Positions 1 through 8,000 of a DNA stretch of 64,000 bases are shown here, in pieces. Positions within the stretch are counted from its first letter, which is position 1. The number at the start of each line of letters is the position of its first letter. Origin of the DNA: Psychrobacter immobilis (GTDB lineage: Bacteria; Pseudomonadota; Gammaproteobacteria; Pseudomonadales; Moraxellaceae); NCBI RefSeq assembly GCF_904846235.1, contig NZ_CAJGZN010000004.1, positions 156,766 through 220,765 of the forward strand, given 5' to 3'. Both the position numbers and the translations under genes were made by a program. Below the pieces are notes generated by a model that was not told the DNA's origin, did no database searches, and worked only from the letters and a program-made list of their open reading frames with translations.

Positions 1-1
1 T

Positions 2-184
2 AGTCGTCCATCAGGTGGTATTGGTTATACATCTCATAGCGGGATTGACTTAACGCAAATTGGGTTTTCTTATTGGTTGGGGTTATCAGAGAGACCTAAC
101 TTAGAGACCAATATTCAGCATATTGAACCATGCCAAGTACGCTCTATTATGATGAGTGTGAAAATTGAAAAGGGTGATGAATAA
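2..184 (+). CDS. C-terminal end of an unrecognised protein (partial)
   Basis: An open frame runs from the window edge to a TAA stop at 182-184, giving about 60 residues. It is followed 50 bases later by a good terminator, which supports it as the real end of a plus-strand gene. The fragment is Gly, Ser and Ile rich near its start (SRPSGGIGYTSHSGID) and ends with charged residues. No domain is recognised and no function is proposed. The start lies outside the window. Confidence 0.6.
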   Translation, partial: SRPSGGIGYTSHSGIDLTQIGFSYWLGLSERPNLETNIQHIEPCQVRSIMMSVKIEKGDE

Positions 185-232
185 ATAGTCTGCTAAGCAT
201 GCACGTGGTTAGCAAATGATTTGAATAGGCAT

Positions 233-272
233 AAAAAAGGTTTTTAGATTAATATCTAAAAACCCTTTTTTA
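233..272 (+). terminator. Rho-independent terminator
   Basis: An 11-bp perfect stem (239-249 with 254-264) with a TAAT loop is followed by a T-rich run. A-rich sequence on the other side means it could also stop the converging minus-strand MHYT gene. Confidence 0.8.
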
Positions 273-311
273 TTTTCACTTTCAATTGGTATTAAAAATG
301 AGCGTTTAAAA

Positions 312-1052
312 TTACTCGCCAAATGCTAGTGTCGCTTGCTTAGGTGCATTTTTAGAAGCGATGACCCATAGTAAGCTTAATACAATTGCTGAACCGATGA
401 AGATCATAATTGATGAAGAAATAGCACCTGCATGCGTATAATCCATAGACATCGAATGATCAGTCATCGTCATTTCCATCGCGGCTATACCAGTGTAATG
501 CATACCACAAACTGCAAGACCCATGATGAAGGCACTACCAAAACGCTGTAATGTACCACGTAGATTGAATGCCAACCATAGCGCAGCGATAGCAGCTGCA
601 ATAGCAATCACAATCGATAGGATAAGCAGCGGTATATTGTATGACATGATAGCGTCCATTTGCATAGAAGCCATACCAGTATAATGCATGGCTGCAACAC
701 CTAGCCCAGTAAGCACACCGCCACCGATTAACTTAGCAACGCTTGGTTCACCACGACCTACGATAACAATACCAACTGCAACGAAACAAATCGCGAGTAG
801 CATTGAGACAATTGTTAGCCCTAAGTCATAAGTCACAGGCATCTTCATATCTACAGCCATCATACCGATATAATGCATAGACCAAATCGCACCACCGATA
901 GCAATCGATGATAGCGCTACCCAAAAATACAAATCCGTTCCTGGCTTAGCAGAAGGTACTCGAATGGCAAGGTTTAAGCCAACATAAGAACCAAATACTG
1001 CAATGGCGTATGAGACCAACACCAAAAGTAAGTTATATTCAACTTCCATCAT
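312..1052 (-). CDS. Stand-alone MHYT-domain membrane sensor protein
   Basis: The 246-residue protein is strongly hydrophobic with about seven membrane segments. Three copies of the MHYT signature are visible: MHYIGMMA near residue 60, MHYTGMAS near 122 and MHYTGIAA near 184. MHYT domains are integral membrane sensor modules proposed to bind a metal and sense diatomic gases or redox state, and are usually fused to GGDEF/EAL or kinase outputs. Here no output domain follows, so it must act through a partner or is only the sensor part. The start is the first of two adjacent ATG codons behind a short AAGGC. The V4R-type protein gene at 1175-1882 lies upstream on the same strand, 122 bases away, and may be co-transcribed with it. 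Confidence 0.85.
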   Translation of the reverse strand: MMEVEYNLLLVLVSYAIAVFGSYVGLNLAIRVPSAKPGTDLYFWVALSSIAIGGAIWSMHYIGMMAVDMKMPVTYDLGLTIVSMLLAICFVAVGIVIVGRGEPSVAKLIGGGVLTGLGVAAMHYTGMASMQMDAIMSYNIPLLILSIVIAIAAAIAALWLAFNLRGTLQRFGSAFIMGLAVCGMHYTGIAAMEMTMTDHSMSMDYTHAGAISSSIMIFIGSAIVLSLLWVIASKNAPKQATLAFGE

Positions 1053-1174
1053 TTTTTTGCCTTTTATCTATCATAAGAATTGAGTCAAATAACGTTACTT
1101 TTATTGCAACATGGTGCGTCATTCGCTCGTTGATTTTTTTGCATAGACATGAAATTATCTACACGCAGTTTTTC

Positions 1175-1882
1175 TTACCCAATGGTAAATTCACAAATAT
1201 TGGTACTGCCTGCGCCGCAGTTAGTCTCTTCAACTTGAACCACATCTATAGCAGGGTTGCTTGCCAAAAAGCCTTCTATATAGCCCACAATAAAATGGCA
1301 TCCTGAGTGAGTATGATCTGACGACTTACAGAATGGACATTTGATTAAATAGATCACATTATTCTTTGCTTTAACTTTAGACAGACCTTTTAGTGCTGGT
1401 ACAAGCTCACGAGTGATCGTAGTAGGCATCTTTAGTGGACTACCAAGTGAATAATCACGCTGGTAAATACCGCCGCCAACCTTACGACCCAACTCCTGCA
1501 ATGCCGTCACACGTCGCTCAATAGGTAAACTATCTTCATACTGACTGACAATATCTGCTATTTTAGGGTAATAAGCACCGATGGCTGATAAGACGCTTTT
1601 CTCATCCAATGTCTTCTTTGCAGGGGCAGCTGACGAGCCGCCCTCTTCATCGATTTCTAGATTAAAAAGCGTACAGCCTTCAATTGAAGACAAGTCATCG
1701 ATTAGATCTGCTTGCGTTTTAGAGCCTAGGCTTCTTGCGATCACATGAATGATATTACCACCATTCTCTGAAGCCTCTTGTCTTTGGGAGACCAGCTGAT
1801 AACCTGCTTTGATAAGCGGCGAAATAACATTGACCAGACGAATACGTTCAGAAGACGTTTCTAATGCACAAGAGAATTTCAC
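1175..1882 (-). CDS. V4R-domain (4-vinyl reductase type) small-molecule-binding protein
   Basis: The protein has 235 residues. The C-terminal third carries the V4R pattern: CPFC, then GCHFIVGYIEGFL, then EETNCGAGSTNICEF, where paired cysteines and Gly are typical of the domain found in XylR-like activators and BchJ. V4R domains bind small hydrophobic ligands or metals. The N-terminal half is not recognised. The start is GTG at 1880-1882 with an AGGAG ribosome site seven bases away, which is convincing. It lies just upstream of the MHYT gene on the same strand, suggesting a sensory pair. The V4R call is by motif only; a divergent heme- or metal-binding domain is the main alternative. Confidence 0.65.
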   Translation of the reverse strand: MKFSCALETSSERIRLVNVISPLIKAGYQLVSQRQEASENGGNIIHVIARSLGSKTQADLIDDLSSIEGCTLFNLEIDEEGGSSAAPAKKTLDEKSVLSAIGAYYPKIADIVSQYEDSLPIERRVTALQELGRKVGGGIYQRDYSLGSPLKMPTTITRELVPALKGLSKVKAKNNVIYLIKCPFCKSSDHTHSGCHFIVGYIEGFLASNPAIDVVQVEETNCGAGSTNICEFTIG

Positions 1883-2604
1883 AGAGCACTCCTTTTCTTA
1901 AAATACTGCTACGCTTTCTTATATCAAGCCATCTAGATAAGCTAATGTGAATAACGTTTCAAAGGTCCGACCAACTGGCTTTCTCACAATATAAAAGATA
2001 TGCAGACATCAACCATATGATAGTTTTTATATATCTTTTATATTATAAGAAATGAACTATATTCAGTAGATGAAACTTCGATTTTTATAGTTATTAGGCA
2101 TATAAGCGCTCTAACTACTAGAAATTCATTAATCGAGAAACAGTAATAAGCTTGAAAATAAGATTAGAATTAATAGGTTTAAATCAAATACTATATTTAG
2201 AATTTACAGATAACACTTAGTCACAGTAGAGTTACTAAATAGCAATAGATTTTGATTGTATTATCACCGGAATCTTGTTTTGTAGCAATACACTATATGG
2301 CTTTGTCCGATAAGTGGCTACATTAACCGACAAATGGCTAGACTATAAACCCCCATCATTATTTTCTAAAAGTAATTAATTATTAAAAGGAATTCCGAAA
2401 CTATTTAAACCTATATATCTTGATATATCTATTATGCAATTAATCTTAACTATATATTAAAACACCTATTAACATTTTCTCTTTGTAGAATAATAGGTTC
2501 AAAATAAAATAAAAAACCTTTGTATAGTCAGACTTTAGTCTCAAGGATAAAATCATTAAACAATAAAAATAATTATAATCACGCAAATAAACTAAGGAAA
2601 TGTG
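1883..2604. other. Long AT-rich divergent intergenic region
   Basis: About 720 bases without a convincing gene separate the V4R gene from the Ter-type operon. It must hold promoters for both directions. It contains a pair of 14-bp direct repeats at 2307-2340, a 12-bp palindrome (AGACTTTAGTCT) at 2530-2541, and an inverted repeat around 1988-2045 (AAAAGATAT with ATATCTTTT). No small RNA or short ORF could be supported. Confidence 0.6.
2307..2340 (+). promoter_or_regulatory. Paired 14-bp direct repeats upstream of the Ter-type operon
   Basis: CCGATAAGTGGCTA (2307-2320) and CCGACAAATGGCTA (2327-2340) agree at 12 of 14 positions and start exactly 20 bases apart, about two helical turns. This spacing suits a dimeric activator or repressor binding one face of the DNA. 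The sites lie about 265 bases before the operon start. Function is inferred. Confidence 0.4.
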
Positions 2605-3831
2605 ATGTTGAAGCAAGTCGAATTAGTGCTAGGAGCCAATACGGTTATCGAAAATACAAAGTGTTCGATCGCATTTTCTACTACTAAATCATTGGGATTT
2701 GGACAGCAGCTTGGGCTATTGTGGTTGCCATTAGATGCCTATCGTAAAGCCGTTTGTAGTCCTGCTTATTTACATGAGTCTAAAGACTGGGCTCAGCTCG
2801 ATAACAAGGATAATCCAAGTACATGGCAGTTAGATTTACCCCAGCTATTTGATACGCTTGGCGTTAGTTTCTTACAACTGATTGCTTATGTTTATCATGA
2901 GCCAAGCCTAAACTTGCCAGCGGTAGAGTTGAACGACGTAAGCCTCACGCTCAACAACGGAGATATTCGCTATAACTTCACAACGAACGAGCGGCATGTC
3001 AAAGCAGCGATTATATTAGAAATATATCAGCGTAATGGACAGTTCAAGTGTCGGGCACTTGGTGAGGCATCAACACAAGGCTTAGCAAGCCTTGAGCATC
3101 ATGTACAGGTTAGTCTGGATATTCGTCCACCTAGCACACATACACTTATTCAAGAAGCGCAACAGCAGCAGCGTACTCAACCAAAAAACGAAGCTCGCCC
3201 TCCCCGTCATGTACAAGCAGGCGAGACTTGGACAGGAACAGCGTTTGCTATTGATCCCTATCATCTGCTGACCTGCTATCATGTGATTGAGTCAGCAGCA
3301 ATGGTTGGCATACGTCAGCAAGGTCAGCCTGATCGCGAGGCACAAGTCGTATTCAGCGATATCGGAAGCGATTCAGCTATTATTAGAGTTAGCGACCCTT
3401 TGCCTAGCTACCTCCCATTGGCGCAGCAATGTGTTGATATATTGGGTGAGACCATTACCACACTGGGGTTTCCGTTATCAGGACTGAGTAGCCAACTGCA
3501 AGTCACTCAAGGCTGTATATCAGGATTGACAGGTTTAAATAACGATATCCGTCATATGCAATTCACCGCACCCATTCAGCCTGGATCTAGTGGTAGTCCT
3601 TTATTATTGCCGACTGGAGAGGTGGTCGGTATGGTCACATCCAGTCTGGTACATGAACATGCACAAAATATGAACTATGCGGTGAAATTTCAGTTATTAT
3701 CTGCCCTACTGGCGAGCGCTGGCATCAGTTTGGAGAACACGTCTGATTTGACCAGTGCTACGCCTCTTACAACACCTCAGCTAAGCAAGCAAAGTCGCAG
3801 TGCCTTATGGCTGGTTGGCTGTCAGGGTTAA
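2605..3831 (+). CDS. TerD-like domain fused to a trypsin-like serine protease
   Basis: The roughly 408-residue protein has two parts. Residues 1-175 resemble a TerD-type domain (hydrophobic strands, a LEIYQRNGQFKCRALGEA segment and a GLASL motif typical of TerD ends). Residues 205-375 form a trypsin-like domain of the Do/HtrA type with the expected triad: His in CYHV near 226, Asp in GSDSAII near 256 and Ser in PGSSGSP near 329. No signal peptide or PDZ domain is seen, so it probably acts in the cytoplasm. TerD proteins bind calcium in stress-response complexes. It is the first gene of the operon; the ATG at 2605 is preferred over GTG at 2602 because AAGGA at 2594-2598 is then well spaced. 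The TerD call rests on general pattern and on its neighbours. Confidence 0.75.
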   Translation: MLKQVELVLGANTVIENTKCSIAFSTTKSLGFGQQLGLLWLPLDAYRKAVCSPAYLHESKDWAQLDNKDNPSTWQLDLPQLFDTLGVSFLQLIAYVYHEPSLNLPAVELNDVSLTLNNGDIRYNFTTNERHVKAAIILEIYQRNGQFKCRALGEASTQGLASLEHHVQVSLDIRPPSTHTLIQEAQQQQRTQPKNEARPPRHVQAGETWTGTAFAIDPYHLLTCYHVIESAAMVGIRQQGQPDREAQVVFSDIGSDSAIIRVSDPLPSYLPLAQQCVDILGETITTLGFPLSGLSSQLQVTQGCISGLTGLNNDIRHMQFTAPIQPGSSGSPLLLPTGEVVGMVTSSLVHEHAQNMNYAVKFQLLSALLASAGISLENTSDLTSATPLTTPQLSKQSRSALWLVGCQG

Positions 3832-3873
3832 GAAATCTATTCGATATATAAATAAAAGCGCCAAGGAATATGA

Positions 3874-5199
3874 ATGTTAAATGAGCAACACAGTACGACC
3901 ATCACCCTACCCCGTGGTACGCTAGATCTGACTTACCAAACCAACTCAGCCACTAATAAATCAGTCACTAATAAAAATGGCGCAGAACAACACGACCATT
4001 ATCAATTAGAAGACTTACTTGGATTTGCACAGCGTATCAATCCAAAGCGTGCGTTTTTGTTTGTCTCAAAAGTACTAGGTCGTCATATTCCCGTTGCGCC
4101 AAGCACTATGCGAAACGCATTTACTGATTTGGCTGATTTAGTGCCTAGTGACTTGGCTGAACCAGTACTAGTCATTGGTATGGCAGAGACCGCTGTTGGT
4201 CTATCTGCTGGTGTCCATCAAGCACTCCAAACGCGCTATCCTCAAGCTCTGCTATTGAACTCTACGCGTCATGCACAGCACGATGAAAGTAGTGATCCGA
4301 ATGGTACCGACTCCTTGCTGACGACATTTTGTGAAGACCACAGTCATGCCAGCCAGCATTTGATTTATCAGAGTAAAGATAGCGTTACTCAAGCGCAGCT
4401 ACTGGCTAGTAAAACACTGATTATGGTCGATGATGAAGCCTCAACGGGTAATACCTGTGTGAATGTCGTCACTGCCTTACGTGAAGCAGGACTGAGCCAG
4501 TTAGAGCAAGTGCATCTAACAACATTGGTCGACTGGTCATTAGATCAAGAAACACCTAATCCACAGTCAGATGCTAAACCTGCACGTATGGCCGATCGTC
4601 TCGCTGGTATTGAGTTTCATCGTCATCATTTACTGTCTGGTGCATGGCAATGGACAGATGCACCCAATCCTGAACCCATCACGATGCCATCGGTTGATAC
4701 TACTGCCGCTGGTAGTCAGGCGCTCGGTGATACGGGCAACTGGGGGCGTTTTCCAACGCTAGACAGTACAGAGGGTTTTGCTAACTATCTTTCAAGTTTT
4801 CAGACTGCATTTACGCGCTTCGATGGCCAGGAAAACTTCGATGTTACTCAGCTACCAAAAAGAATCCTAGTATTGGGTAGCAATGAGTTTGTTTGGTTGC
4901 CATTTCTATTGGCTGAATGGCTTGAAACAGAGTCCGACAAGCTCAACGACGATACAGCGTCCATGGTTAATTTTAGCGCATTAACCCGTTCACCGATTGC
5001 GCTTGGTGGAGCAATTACCACGATGCTGAGCTTTAGTGACAATTACGGGCTGGGTATGACCAATTTTGCTTATAACGTTGAGCCTAGTAATTGGGATTTG
5101 ATAGTGTTGTGTATAGAAACATCAGCTGATAGCGTGGATGCTATGTGGCAAGGTTTGGATAACGTGCTGGTGGTAGGTGCAGGTCATGGAAATAGCTGA
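3874..5199 (+). CDS. PRTase-TRSP protein of the Ter-associated biosynthetic module
   Basis: The 441-residue protein begins with an orotate PRTase-like fold. The PRPP-binding loop is seen as VDDEASTGNT at about 185-194, preceded by a hydrophobic strand. The C-terminal part contains the literal TRSP motif at 371-374 (ALTRSPIALG), which names the domain that follows this PRTase class in Ter-associated gene sets. Comparative genomics places this protein with HAD, PELOTA-PRTase and CitE-like enzymes in a predicted pathway making a nucleoside-like compound; the reaction is not established here. The start is supported by AAGGA at 3863-3867. It overlaps the next gene by 14 bases, indicating translational coupling. 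Confidence 0.85.
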   Translation: MLNEQHSTTITLPRGTLDLTYQTNSATNKSVTNKNGAEQHDHYQLEDLLGFAQRINPKRAFLFVSKVLGRHIPVAPSTMRNAFTDLADLVPSDLAEPVLVIGMAETAVGLSAGVHQALQTRYPQALLLNSTRHAQHDESSDPNGTDSLLTTFCEDHSHASQHLIYQSKDSVTQAQLLASKTLIMVDDEASTGNTCVNVVTALREAGLSQLEQVHLTTLVDWSLDQETPNPQSDAKPARMADRLAGIEFHRHHLLSGAWQWTDAPNPEPITMPSVDTTAAGSQALGDTGNWGRFPTLDSTEGFANYLSSFQTAFTRFDGQENFDVTQLPKRILVLGSNEFVWLPFLLAEWLETESDKLNDDTASMVNFSALTRSPIALGGAITTMLSFSDNYGLGMTNFAYNVEPSNWDLIVLCIETSADSVDAMWQGLDNVLVVGAGHGNS

Positions 5200-5860
5200 G
5201 CTCCTGACTTATATCAAAACCATTACAGGGTTTGGTGAATCCTCACTAGCAATCATAGCGCTTATATTTTCCGGTATTTTCGTATTAGTAAAGCTTTTTA
5301 TTTATATCGTTAATCGTGTTGATGCTAAAGATGATAAACAGTTTGAAATGCTCTATAAAATAATTGATGACGAAAATTTTCTTGAACGACTGAGTAACCA
5401 ACCATTCCTAATCAAGCAACTTTTTTACAAGCGCTTGTACCTACTCAAAGACTATAAGGTTGAAGAAATAGAGTTTCTGATGTCTCAGAAGTTTTTAAAA
5501 ATTAACCTACATGAGCTTAGCGCTTTAAAATCAGGTTCTATAATAAGATTCGAAGATGGACAGTACATCAAGAAGGTTAGAGGTTTAAGTAGCTATTGGA
5601 GCAATAACTATCATCGATTCAATATTTTCATTATTATTTTTTTCTTGATCTGGATACTGATAGTAGGTTTTTTATCTCTCGTTCTCTTTCAAAATCAAAC
5701 ACTATTTTATATTGCAATGATACCTCTCTACATACTAGAAGCATATTTATTATTCAAAATTGATGCAGTAAGAACTTATTTGAGAACAAAAAACTTGATA
5801 GACGAATTTGTACATCAAAGTCAATTATTCAAAGACAATCAATGCAATAGGAACATATGA
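5186..5860 (+). CDS. Unrecognised membrane protein embedded in the Ter-type operon
   Basis: About 224 residues with a membrane segment near residues 19-41, a charged central region of roughly 100 residues, and two more membrane segments near 145-195. No family is recognised. It overlaps the TRSP gene before it by 14 bases (ATG at 5186; a GTG at 5177 is possible) and the HAD gene after it by the four bases ATGA, so it is translated with both. Its DNA is visibly richer in A and T than its neighbours and its codons favour AAA, ATT and TTT, which suggests later insertion into the operon. Inference: it may anchor or export something linked to the pathway, or form a membrane effector. Confidence 0.8.
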   Translation: MEIAELLTYIKTITGFGESSLAIIALIFSGIFVLVKLFIYIVNRVDAKDDKQFEMLYKIIDDENFLERLSNQPFLIKQLFYKRLYLLKDYKVEEIEFLMSQKFLKINLHELSALKSGSIIRFEDGQYIKKVRGLSSYWSNNYHRFNIFIIIFFLIWILIVGFLSLVLFQNQTLFYIAMIPLYILEAYLLFKIDAVRTYLRTKNLIDEFVHQSQLFKDNQCNRNI

Positions 5861-6687
5861 CTACCTCATTTTTTAAAGCCAACCCAGATATCATCAAGCC
5901 TTATGCCTTGATGGATTTGGATGACACGTTGTTCCAAACCCAGCGTAAAATTAACGCTTGGGATTTACCCACTACTGAGCCTGAAACTTTGGTTTGTGCG
6001 ACGGTCAATAAACAAGACGAGCCACTGAGTTTTATGAGCCAGCGCCAAGCAACCTTTTTTAATTGGCTACTTGCCAGCACTGAATTAATCGTAGTGACGG
6101 CGCGGGATCGTAGTGAAATAAAACGCGTTAAACTGCTATTTGATAGCTGGCAAGTATTGACCCATGGAGCGATTATTTTAACGTCTGACGGAGCGCTGCT
6201 GAGCAGTTGGCAGCAGCATATATATAGTAAGCTTGTGCCATTGCAAGATAAGCTTACTAAGTTAAGTCAATTGTTTGCCAGTCATAGTCAAAGCGAGCAA
6301 AGTCATCTAGTATTTACACCGCATATCGATAGCTTTAATAATGGTTCTGTTGATGAAGAGCTAACCATTTATCTGGCTATCAAACATGCACAGAAAGACC
6401 ATCAAGCGCTCGTAGATTTAGCTGAGAAACTGCCCACTCTAATACGTGATTTTGATCAAGATTTCTATGTACATGTGAATGCTAATAACCTAGCGATATT
6501 GCCCCATGCGGTTCATAAGCGTCATGCGGTACAGTTTTTATTAGAGCATCATTTAGACCATCAGCGTCCCAGTTTTGGCTTTGGTGATAGCTTAGCTGAC
6601 CTGCCTTTCTTGCAGTTATTGGACTGGTACGGTATGCCCAATCATGGCCAACTGCATGAGCAATACCAGTCTAAATCGTCAGGCTAA
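5857..6687 (+). CDS. HAD-family phosphatase of the Ter-type operon
   Basis: The 276-residue protein carries all HAD motifs: motif I as DLDDTLFQT near residue 21 with the nucleophile and acid/base Asp pair, motif II as VVTARD near 80, a lysine-containing segment near 216, and motif IV as GFGDSLADLPF near 245. It resembles the Cof-type/sucrose-phosphatase HAD class that acts on sugar or nucleotide phosphates. In the proposed Ter-linked pathway the HAD enzyme would remove a phosphate from the PRTase product. Its ATG overlaps the stop codon of the preceding membrane protein. Its last codons lie in an 18-bp repeat. Confidence 0.85.
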   Translation: MTTSFFKANPDIIKPYALMDLDDTLFQTQRKINAWDLPTTEPETLVCATVNKQDEPLSFMSQRQATFFNWLLASTELIVVTARDRSEIKRVKLLFDSWQVLTHGAIILTSDGALLSSWQQHIYSKLVPLQDKLTKLSQLFASHSQSEQSHLVFTPHIDSFNNGSVDEELTIYLAIKHAQKDHQALVDLAEKLPTLIRDFDQDFYVHVNANNLAILPHAVHKRHAVQFLLEHHLDHQRPSFGFGDSLADLPFLQLLDWYGMPNHGQLHEQYQSKSSG

Positions 6688-6715
6688 ACCATTAGTTTAA
6701 ATCATCAGCTTAAAC
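6672..6715 (+). repeat. 18-bp direct repeat spanning the HAD stop codon
   Basis: TAAATCGTCAGGCTAAAC (6672-6689, containing the TAA stop at 6685-6687) is repeated as TAAATCATCAGCTTAAAC (6698-6715), 15 of 18 positions identical, period 26. Confidence 0.7.
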
Positions 6716-6765
6716 TGCAGCCACGCAAATCCACTGTTATCATCACGAGTGCTATTATTCATACT

Positions 6766-7947
6766 ATGACTTTACCTAATATACAGATAAAAAGAGCTGC
6801 TCTGCAAAACTATGGCTCAGGCAGCTATCTTGCAAGCGATGTCACTGTCCTACTCGATATGGTGGATAAGGACTCGGTTGCCGATGTGCCCGTCAGTCAA
6901 AAAGAAGCACTTATCCAAAGCGGACAACGCCATTACTCTGACATGCTGACTTTAGAGCAAGCACCTACTACAATTCATGAGCAGCTATACATACAGGCAT
7001 TAGAGCAAGGGTCAACAAGGACCGCGACCGATATCGCTCATTTGTCTCATACGCTACATCATGTTTTTCAGCAGAATGTGAGTGATGAGTATCCACTGGT
7101 TTTGGTCAGTTTGGTGCGAGCTGGTCTACCGATCGGGGTATTATTGCAGCGTGCGCTATCGGATACAGACAGTAGCTATCGCTTGCCAAGTGTACATTAT
7201 GGCATCAGTATCATTCGCGATCGTGGTCTTGATCCAGTGGCACTGCAAATGCTACTAGAGGCTTATCCAAACAGTCCAGTCGTATTCGTTGATGGCTGGA
7301 CAGGTAAAGGTGCTATTTATCAAGAGTTGGCTCGTAGTCTAGAGACTTTTAGTGATTCTACTCATGCTAATTTTGCCAATATTTTTCATCAAGGCGCTGA
7401 CGTCATTCCGCTATTGACTCTTGCCGATCCGGCTGGCGTTGCTTGGCTGGCGGCTAGTGAAGAAGACTGGTTGATCCCATCAGGGTTGTTAAACAGCACC
7501 GTATCGGGATTAATTTCACGCAGTTTGTATACAGAGCCGTCAACAGGCCTGCATCGCAGTGTTTTTTATGATGATTTAATTGAGGTAGATCACAGCTTGG
7601 CATTTATTGATCATATCGATGCCGTAAGACGATCATTGGCTGCAACTCCAACTCGTTTACCGACTTACAAGCAGCCACGCTACCAGACTGCGGCGTTGAT
7701 AGAGACGCTGGCAGCAGATTATCATATCGTCAATCGCAACCGTATTAAGCCGACTATTGCCGAGGCAACACGTGCCATATTGCGCCGTGATCCAGAGCGC
7801 ATATTGCTCGCCACTGCTGAGCACCCTGATACCGTGCTGCTACGCCACTTATGTGCGCAACGAAACATCACTATCAGTGTATTAGGTGATAAAATACTGC
7901 CTTATCAAGCCATCACGCTTATCAAGCAGCGCTCCCAAGACACTTAA
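6766..7947 (+). CDS. StiP-type phosphoribosyltransferase with C-terminal PELOTA RNA-binding domain
   Basis: The 393-residue protein has a PRTase-like core with SLVRAGLPIG near 115-124 and a variant PRPP loop VFVDGWTGKG near 173-182. This is the family annotated as cysteine protease StiP or PRTase_1 in Ter operons; the PRTase assignment fits the motifs better than a protease. Residues from about 305 to the end resemble a PELOTA-type RNA-binding domain (NRNRIKPTIAEATRAILRRD, then ILLATAEHPD, ending in a Rossmann-like segment). It is proposed to make, or attach to RNA, a nucleoside-like metabolite. The 78-base gap before it has no clear terminator, so it probably belongs to the same transcript. 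Confidence 0.85.
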   Translation: MTLPNIQIKRAALQNYGSGSYLASDVTVLLDMVDKDSVADVPVSQKEALIQSGQRHYSDMLTLEQAPTTIHEQLYIQALEQGSTRTATDIAHLSHTLHHVFQQNVSDEYPLVLVSLVRAGLPIGVLLQRALSDTDSSYRLPSVHYGISIIRDRGLDPVALQMLLEAYPNSPVVFVDGWTGKGAIYQELARSLETFSDSTHANFANIFHQGADVIPLLTLADPAGVAWLAASEEDWLIPSGLLNSTVSGLISRSLYTEPSTGLHRSVFYDDLIEVDHSLAFIDHIDAVRRSLAATPTRLPTYKQPRYQTAALIETLAADYHIVNRNRIKPTIAEATRAILRRDPERILLATAEHPDTVLLRHLCAQRNITISVLGDKILPYQAITLIKQRSQDT

Positions 7948-8000
7948 TACATTTAACGGTATTAAATACTTTCTTTTTCGTTCTCTTATATTCTCTACTT

